This document shows positions 51,180-56,161 of a stretch of DNA of 56,161 nt, piece after piece. The position numbers and the translations under genes are program-made. Below the pieces are notes generated by a model. It did not search any database. It was not told the origin of the DNA and saw only the letters and a program-made list of their open reading frames with translations. The DNA comes from Butyrivibrio sp. YAB3001. GTDB taxonomy: Bacteria > Bacillota > Clostridia > Lachnospirales > Lachnospiraceae. Within the stretch, counting starts at the first letter, position 1; each line of letters begins with the position of its first letter. The stretch spans positions 1 to 56,161 of the forward strand of contig NZ_FOKR01000025.1 of the NCBI RefSeq assembly GCF_900112195.1. Direction: 5' to 3'.

Positions 51180-52256
51180 GTGAGGGATATTTCGATAGAC
51201 AATAATATTGGTACATATTCTATAGCTAATATTAAGGAAAGCAATCAAGTAAAAGGTAGACTTTATTATATTGATTTTCTGAAATGTATTGGTTTGACAT
51301 GTATTATCATCGCTCATGTTGAATCTCCAAGCTGGCTTATGATGTTAAGGAACTTTGACGTTCCTCTTATGGTGATATTGTCAGCTATACTTGCACACAA
51401 ATCATATTTGAAGAATTCTAAATCTAAGACATGTGTTATTGATTATTTTAAATCTCGGATTAAAAGATTAGTTATTCCAACATGGTCATTTTTGGTATTT
51501 TACTTTGCATTTAAACTAATTGTTATAGGAAATATTGAGAGTGGAAAAAAAATCCTTGCATCATTTCTCTTGACAAGATATGGGATAAGATATGTATGGA
51601 TTATTCTTATATATATATATAGTGCGATGTTGATTCCTGTGATAGATAAATATAAATTATCGATCAAAGGCATTGTTGTTGCAATTACATCATATATTAT
51701 TTATGAAATATCGTACCATTACGGATTTGGTCTTAATGGAGGAGTACTCGAATATTTTTTGAATACAACTTTTTATTATATTGTTCCATACGGTCTAATT
51801 ACATATCTTGGCTATAATTACAGTAATATGAATAATATAGCAAAAAAGGGCATTTTGGTCACGGCGTTTATAGCATTTATTATTTTTGCTACTTATTATC
51901 GAGTTTCAACTGGTTCGTTTCAGTTGGTACAAATTGCAAAGTACCCTCCCAGATTGTACTATCTGAGTTATGGGATTGCTTGTTCATTTGCATTATTATT
52001 GATTTGTGAACGGAAGAGCAGAAAAGTATACGAGAACAGGATGGTCACGTTTATATCTAAAAATTCAATGGGAATCTATTTATGGCATATACTTGTTTTG
52101 ACTATACTTGAAAAAAGCAAATTGTCTATAGCTTGGTTTATTAAGTTGATTGTTGTTTATAGTGGGTCAATTTTTATTGTTGTGATAGTAAACCATTTAG
52201 GGGACTTTTTGGAGAGCAGGTATCACATTTCATATATTAAGTATTTACGCGGATAA
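51180..52256 (+). CDS. Acyltransferase family 3 membrane protein
   Basis: This 358-residue protein has about ten membrane helices and the acyltransferase-3 hallmarks: YIDFLKCIGLTCIIIAH with the catalytic His near residue 45, RIKRLVIPTWSF after TM2-3, and SMGIYLWH near the end. It probably O-acetylates the surface glycan. The start is GTG at 51180 after GGGGTGAG; the nearby ATG at 51177 is out of frame. The broken SGNH hydrolase downstream may once have been its partner. Confidence 0.82.
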   Translation: MRDISIDNNIGTYSIANIKESNQVKGRLYYIDFLKCIGLTCIIIAHVESPSWLMMLRNFDVPLMVILSAILAHKSYLKNSKSKTCVIDYFKSRIKRLVIPTWSFLVFYFAFKLIVIGNIESGKKILASFLLTRYGIRYVWIILIYIYSAMLIPVIDKYKLSIKGIVVAITSYIIYEISYHYGFGLNGGVLEYFLNTTFYYIVPYGLITYLGYNYSNMNNIAKKGILVTAFIAFIIFATYYRVSTGSFQLVQIAKYPPRLYYLSYGIACSFALLLICERKSRKVYENRMVTFISKNSMGIYLWHILVLTILEKSKLSIAWFIKLIVVYSGSIFIVVIVNHLGDFLESRYHISYIKYLRG

Positions 52257-52289
52257 CTGATGGTTTTACAATTTATAAAATTGTGCCTT

Positions 52290-52686
52290 TTAGGATGTTA
52301 AAAAGTCAATCTAAAAGATAATAATGAATTTGAACAGAAAGAATTTGATGAAGTTGCTATAGGAATATTGGATGAGATTGTCTAGACTTGCAAAGATAAT
52401 AATATAGAAATTCTTTTTTTACACTGCACCTTACCAGGGAGAGTTTCATTATTCAAATGCTACAAGAGAGTATGCAGAACAGAATGGTTGTGCATATTTG
52501 GATTTATTTGACTATGTCGATGAGATGGGAATAGATACTAAGACAGATTTTGCTGATAAAGGGCATTTGAATAATGATGGAGCTAAGAAAGTATCAGATT
52601 TCCTTGGCGAGTATTTGGTTAATCATTACGAACTAACAGACTTTAGGAATGTGCCGGATAATATATGGGCTAAGAAGAGTGAGTGA
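52290..52686 (+). pseudogene. SGNH-hydrolase-like gene remnant
   Basis: The last 62 residues contain a clear SGNH C-terminal block, DKGHLNNDGAKKVSDFLG (the Asp/His of the triad). The matching upstream sequence can be traced as APYQGEFHYSNATREYAEQNGC-like residues only after a frame change at the T run near 52424. Before that, an EFEQKEFDEVAIGILDEIV segment ends in an in-frame TAG. The N-terminal GDS block is absent. It is therefore a 5'-deleted, frameshifted relic of an esterase or acyltransferase partner. Confidence 0.65.
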
Positions 52687-52754
52687 AATAGGTGAGGAGT
52701 ACTTGAGACGGCTTTTGGAAATGACAATATGGAATTAGTATTGGTTTCGGTTGT

Positions 52755-52788
52755 AAAGAAAAAGACCGCTAATTAGCGGTCTTAAAGA
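52755..52788 (-). terminator. Terminator of Rpn copy 1, also part of a direct repeat
   Basis: GACCGCTAATTAGCGGTC (52764-52781) is a perfect palindrome followed on the minus strand by TTTTTCTTT. The same sequence with flanks recurs at 54815-54842. Confidence 0.75.
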
Positions 52789-52792
52789 AGAA

Positions 52793-53316
52793 TTATTGAT
52801 TTTGCTTTTTGTACTTTTCGAGTTCAGCTTTCAGTTGGGCGATGGTTTTTTCATTGTCAGCTATGGTTGAGTGCGCTGCATCAAGTTCTTCCTGAAGTTC
52901 ATCAATCATGTATTTTACAGTGTTTTGGTCAAGGATTTGAAGCTCTTTTGAAAACATTTCTATCCCCCTTTCTACGTTGAGACATGTTTCATAAAGATCA
53001 TCGTAAATGGCTTTGAAACGAGGATATTTCTCGATGAGCTGGACGATATATTCAGGTTCATCACATCAAAGGAATGTAAGCCATGCGTCAAGCTTATTCT
53101 TTATACCATTATTATGAAGATTGCTAAGGAAAATATCAACCGGAACTAAGATGAAATTTTCCAGAATGTTGACATTTATCCCAGTATCAGAAGTAGTCCT
53201 GAAGTTATGAATGTAACAGTCGGGGTGGTTATTAAAAATGCTTGGGCTACTTTCCATGAATACGATTGTATAGACTGGATGAACATCTTTTTTCTTAATG
53301 TTGAAATTTTAATAGT
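52793..53316 (-). pseudogene. Rpn-family nuclease, C-terminal copy 1, with in-frame TGA
   Basis: Read on the minus strand, the remnant runs from about 53316 as DVHPVYTIVFMESSPSIF and the ENFILVPVDIFLSNLHNNGI region to KLDAWLTFL. A TGA then stands where copy 2 has GGG, and the same frame resumes as CDEPEYIVQLIEKYPRFKAI, ERGIEMFSKELQILD and a coiled-coil tail. The N-terminal nuclease core is missing: the frame meets the KwaA-like gene at about 53330. So the copy is both 5'-truncated and interrupted by a nonsense codon. Confidence 0.8.
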
Positions 53317-53342
53317 GGCTTTATAAATGGTGAGAAAAAGTA

Positions 53343-53852
53343 GTGAGATTAGTATTTAGAATAATATTGTCAGTAAATTCCATAATGCTTTTAGGTTTCT
53401 TCTATAGTCTTACAAATGTAAATGAGGTTAGAGATCTTGTGGCTCCTATGCTATGGTTGGGATTTTCTGTATTTATTTCTTTTTTGTGTGTTATATTAAG
53501 CAAACTACTTTCACATGACATGATTGAAGGTGGAATACAATCAGTGGAATTAGCAAATGAAGCATACTTGCCAGTATATTTGGGATATTTTTTCATCGGG
53601 TTTTCTATCACGAATATAATACAATTATGGATTGCAGTAATTGTATTATTTATTCTCTTGGTTGCGGCTCAGACAGTTTATTATAATCCATTTTTTCATC
53701 TTTTTGGTTTTCGCTTTTATTATATAACTAGGTGTGGTGAAAAGATTTTAGTGATAAGCAGGAGAAAAATACATGGTATAGAAGGGCTGTCTTTTTACGA
53801 GCTGAGAAGGATTAATGACTATACATTTATGGATATAGAAAAGAGTGACTAG
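53343..53852 (+). CDS. Four-TM membrane protein, KwaA-like (putative Kiwa defence)
   Basis: This 169-residue protein has four hydrophobic segments (about 4-24, 33-58, 76-95 and 97-117). A cytoplasmic tail follows, with NPFFHLFGFRFYYI, ILVISRRKI and a LRRINDYTFMDIE ending. This layout, and a tail of the type 'NP-x-GY/F-FY...yllIs...', recalls KwaA of the Kiwa anti-phage system. The start is GTG at 53343. It overlaps the next gene by 8 bp, so the two are translationally coupled. The assignment rests on remembered family character and on its partner; an HMM search is needed. Confidence 0.5.
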   Translation: MRLVFRIILSVNSIMLLGFFYSLTNVNEVRDLVAPMLWLGFSVFISFLCVILSKLLSHDMIEGGIQSVELANEAYLPVYLGYFFIGFSITNIIQLWIAVIVLFILLVAAQTVYYNPFFHLFGFRFYYITRCGEKILVISRRKIHGIEGLSFYELRRINDYTFMDIEKSD

Positions 53853-54675
53853 TAAGATGGGAGTAATTTTCGCAAAGGTTAAGGATAAAGATGAACCGAT
53901 AAGAAGACTTTTATATTGTGATGATTTATATAATATTGGAATGGTGATGTCATCTATAGATTATTCTACAGATGTTTTACTTGAAGATAATCAATGGTTT
54001 AAAATCGGTGATTTTTCAAATAAAGGTTATACCAATCATTTTATTGGGATTCCTGTTGATACTACGTATCCTGTTGGGAAAATTGATATAAATAAGGTGC
54101 AGTATATTTGTACATATCAGGAAACAGGATGCTATTTTTATCAACGAGTTATTAAGAGTCGAATTTTAACGAATACCAAACTATTATCATTAAAAGATGA
54201 TGCTACGCTTATTGAAAAGCAGGATTACATTGTTTTGACAGATGAGCCAGATGCTATTTATTGCCAAAGTAAAGATACATTGTATTTTAAAGATATTGCT
54301 AGAATTACACCGATTTTTGGTGGGCTTGAAAAGCTTTTTAAAGAGGCAACAAGAGAAGAAGTTACAACTTTTGTTGATTCAGTACCTGTGGAACTAAATG
54401 GAAAATATGATATTGAACATATTGGAAAGCTAAATCGTCAACGTATCACTAAGGCAATGACTATTCTGGAAAAGCTGAATCAAGATGATAGGGAGAAAAT
54501 TTTTACTTATACCAATGATTATTCAGGTTTATCTCAGAACTGTGGGAAGTTTGTAATATCAAATGAAGAGGAAATGAAAGCATTTTTATTCGGAATTGAT
54601 CAGAGATATTATACTACTCCAATAGGAAATGAGCGTAGAGTGGCAAACTCTATAATAGCATTACCGGAAAAATGA
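53845..54675 (+). CDS. DUF4868/KwaB-like protein (putative Kiwa defence)
   Basis: This 276-residue soluble protein resembles KwaB. It has an N-terminal alpha/beta region, a central segment where a predicted 'D-AIYC...DTLYFKDIARITPIFG' strand-turn leads to a helix (LEKLFKEATREEVTTFVD), and a C-terminal part with repeated helices ending YYTTPIGNERRVANSIIAL, similar to the 'lTGerYvaNSKr' ending of DUF4868 proteins. In Kiwa, KwaB partners the membrane protein KwaA and acts on phage DNA replication or transcription. The short four-TM partner fits. It lies between two Rpn fragments, a typical defence-island setting. Confidence 0.5.
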   Translation: MTSKMGVIFAKVKDKDEPIRRLLYCDDLYNIGMVMSSIDYSTDVLLEDNQWFKIGDFSNKGYTNHFIGIPVDTTYPVGKIDINKVQYICTYQETGCYFYQRVIKSRILTNTKLLSLKDDATLIEKQDYIVLTDEPDAIYCQSKDTLYFKDIARITPIFGGLEKLFKEATREEVTTFVDSVPVELNGKYDIEHIGKLNRQRITKAMTILEKLNQDDREKIFTYTNDYSGLSQNCGKFVISNEEEMKAFLFGIDQRYYTTPIGNERRVANSIIALPEK

Positions 54676-54814
54676 AAGTAATGAACAAACTTTGGGATAA
54701 AAACATGAGTATTCGGCGTTGAAAAATGTTATGTTTACACTTTTTATGAGTGATATGGCGGCATAGGATATATGACACAATAGTGAAAATATTGATAGTT
54801 GTAGTGTACATGGC

Positions 54815-54845
54815 AAAGAAAAAGACCGCTAATTAGCGGTCTAAA
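54815..54845 (-). terminator. Terminator of Rpn copy 2, second half of the direct repeat
   Basis: GACCGCTAATTAGCGGTC (54824-54841) has T-rich sequence on the minus strand. It matches 52755-52782 over 28 bp. Confidence 0.75.
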
Positions 54846-54852
54846 AGAAGTA

Positions 54853-55330
54853 TTATTGTTTTTGATTTTTGTATACTTCAAGTTCGGATTGAAGTTGGGC
54901 GATGATTTTTTTCTTCTCAGCGATGGCTTTATCTTGGTTAGCGAGGATTTGTTCCTTGTCAGCGAGGGCTTTTTCCTGGTTGACGAGGATTGTGTTTAAA
55001 GTATCAAGTTCAAGTTGTGCAGATTTAAGTTCATTCTTAGTTGCATCAAGCTGTTCCCGAAGTTCATCAATCATGTATTTGGCAGTGTTTTGGTCAAGGA
55101 TTTGAAGTTCTTTTGAAAACATTTCCATACCCCTTTCTATGTTGAGACATGTTTCATAAAGATCATCGTAAATGGCTTTGAAACGAGGATATTTCTGGAT
55201 GAGCTTGACGATATATTCAGGCTCATCACACCCAAGGAAAGTGAGCCAAGCTTATTATTTATAACATTATTATGAAGATTGTTAAGGAAAATATCAACCG
55301 GAACAGAAATTTGGAAGCATATTTGTTTTT
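54853..55330 (-). pseudogene. Rpn-family nuclease, C-terminal copy 2, 5'-truncated
   Basis: The minus-strand frame contains AWLTFLGCDEPEYIVKLIQK, YPRFKAIYDDLYETCLNIER and EMFSKELQILDQNTAKYMIDE, then a long coiled coil with a repeated seven-to-eight-residue pattern (EKALADKEQILANQDKAIAE). It ends at the stop at 54853. Upstream of AWLTFL the sequence is still recognisable relative to copy 1 but carries deletions (about 55255-55330). A 91-residue product from the ATG at 55128 is possible. The coiled coil is 30-odd residues longer than in copies 1 and 3. Confidence 0.78.
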
Positions 55331-55373
55331 ATTCCGGTATTAGAAGTGGAGTGCAGTGAGAGGTATTTATCAT

Positions 55374-55829
55374 ATGCAAAGAAAAACTATTGAACAAGGA
55401 AATATGACGCTTCAGGAAATGCTGAGGCAGCTTCGGAAGGATGCTGGTAAGTATCAGGAAGATATAGCCAAGCTGATCGGAGTTAAGAGCGGCACGTATT
55501 CTGCATATGAGACTGGAAGGATAGTGCCTTCTGCGGATAAGCTCTATGCGCTTGCCAAGTATTATGATATTAGTGCGGATATGTTGCTGTCCAAGCTGAT
55601 AAATGAAGAGAATCTTCCTTATAACTATAAGTCTAGTATTGGTGATAATAGTGGGAATAGCAATGATGGTGGTATTGCATATGGTGCTCCAAATGAAAAA
55701 GCGTCGGAACTTCAGAAGGTAAGAGATGATAACAAGCAGCTTGATGAGCTTGTTTACTATTACAAGAACCTCACGCTGAGCCAGAAGAAAGTGGTTTATG
55801 ATTTGGCTAAAACATTGTATTCTGGCTGA
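55374..55829 (+). CDS. XRE-family transcriptional regulator
   Basis: The N-terminal helix-turn-helix is clear: LQEMLRQLRKDAGKYQEDIAKLIGVKSGTYSAYETGRIVPSADKLYALAKYYDISADMLL (given here from LQEMLRQLRK to YYDISADMLL). A Gly/Asn/Ser linker and a C-terminal YKNLTLSQKKVVYDLAKTL helix follow. Two starts are plausible: ATG 55374 (after GAGAGG) or ATG 55404 (after AAGGAA), giving 151 or 141 residues. It lies between Rpn copies 2 and 3 and could control the island genes. Confidence 0.85.
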   Translation: MQRKTIEQGNMTLQEMLRQLRKDAGKYQEDIAKLIGVKSGTYSAYETGRIVPSADKLYALAKYYDISADMLLSKLINEENLPYNYKSSIGDNSGNSNDGGIAYGAPNEKASELQKVRDDNKQLDELVYYYKNLTLSQKKVVYDLAKTLYSG

Positions 55830-55913
55830 GGTGAGGGAAAATTAGTGTTGTAACAAGCCAACGCTTTTATAAAAGTTGACCGGTGGGAATCTTTTTCGGT
55901 GACGTATACAACC

Positions 55914-55958
55914 AAGAGCATGCTCTAGAGAAATTGTATCTAGGGCATGCTCTTTTGG
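55914..55958. terminator. Bidirectional terminator
   Basis: AAGAGCATGCTCTAG (55914-55928) pairs with 55940-55954 with one mismatch, followed by TTGGTTT. It ends the XRE gene and lies at the 3' end of Rpn copy 3. Confidence 0.75.
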
Positions 55959-55972
55959 TTTATATGTAATTG

Positions 55973-56161
55973 TTAGTGTTTCTGTTTTTTGTATTTTTCA
56001 AGTTCAGCTGTAAGCTGGGCAATGGTATTGTCTTTATCAGCAATTGTTGTGTGCGCAGTGTTAAGTTCTTCTTTAGTAGTATCAAGCTCTTCCTGAAGTT
56101 CATCAATCATGTATTTTACGGTATTACGATCAAGGATTTGAAGTTCTTTTGAAAACATTTC
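55973..56161 (-). CDS. Rpn-family nuclease, C-terminal copy 3 (runs off the window)
   Basis: The minus-strand frame reads EMFSKELQILDRNTVKYMIDE, LQEELDTTKEEL and a short coiled coil ending in EKYKKQKH-stop at 55973. The N-terminal side continues beyond the window, so it may be a full gene or another fragment. It is the same subtype as copies 1 and 2 and differs from the intact Rpn gene at 41570. Confidence 0.7.
   Translation of the reverse strand, partial: EMFSKELQILDRNTVKYMIDELQEELDTTKEELNTAHTTIADKDNTIAQLTAELEKYKKQKH

Noticed and set aside
52498..52686. Independent 62-residue gene
   Set aside because: It is the C-terminal block of an SGNH hydrolase whose upstream part is visible in another frame, so it is annotated as part of a pseudogene.

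Overview
The window looks like a chromosomal segment from a rumen or gut Lachnospiraceae, most likely Butyrivibrio or a close relative. The grounds are a phosphate butyryltransferase/butyrate kinase pair, plant-polysaccharide genes (GH36, GH130, a CE17-like esterase), a ChvE/GguAB sugar transporter controlled by a LytS/YesN-type system, moderately AT-rich DNA and strong AGGAGG-type ribosome binding sites. No tRNA, rRNA, CRISPR array or intact insertion sequence was seen.

Layout. 1-1571: gene remnants, including an N-terminally truncated C39-like peptidase. 1836-4092: a secreted esterase lipoprotein, a tandem multi-hairpin element and a TetR regulator. 4276-6451: a cluster of decaying genes (an internally deleted epimerase, a truncated and frameshifted SDR, an LD-carboxypeptidase with an in-frame stop) around one intact small membrane protein. 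6651-9218: a phosphatidylethanolamine operon (flippase-like protein, phosphatidylserine synthase, phosphatidylserine decarboxylase). 9415-15145: a probable galactomannan-oligosaccharide locus (alpha-galactosidase, LacI regulator, GH130 phosphorylase, SGNH esterase). 15341-23602: single genes (PAP2 phosphatase, FucO-type dehydrogenase, DEDD exonuclease, DUF362 ferredoxin-like protein, DUF4867 protein, GT2, acyl-CoA thioesterase). 23763-29635: a c-di-GMP phosphodiesterase with periplasmic sensor domains, ptb-buk and a cNMP-binding protein. 30019-39709: membrane-anchored sugar-binding sensor, LytS-type kinase, AraC-type response regulator, an extra sugar-binding lipoprotein, then ChvE-GguA-GguB. 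This resembles the XylFII-LytST sensing arrangement of clostridia.

39958-42526 holds an XRE regulator with a long unknown C-terminus and an apparently intact Rpn-family PD-(D/E)XK nuclease. 43311-52686 is an AT-rich surface-polysaccharide or teichoic-acid-like cluster: GT4, CDP-glycerol-type transferase, IspD/TarI cytidylyltransferase, GT2, polytopic membrane protein, Wzx-like flippase, acyltransferase and a broken SGNH hydrolase. 52793 to the end is an island of three C-terminal Rpn-nuclease copies; the first two are decaying and the third runs off the window. Between the first two copies sits an overlapping two-gene unit that resembles the Kiwa anti-phage system (four-TM KwaA-like protein plus DUF4868/KwaB-like protein).

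The least expected signal is in the intergenic DNA. Two elements 7 kb apart (22678-22814, and 29736-29901 in the opposite orientation) share a near-identical 26-nt loop and an identical 30-nt block, while the stem that closes the loop differs in sequence but stays perfectly paired. A tandem element at 3107-3394 shows the same design. A 280-bp imperfect palindrome lies at 17719-18000. These look like selected RNA or DNA secondary structures rather than ordinary terminators.
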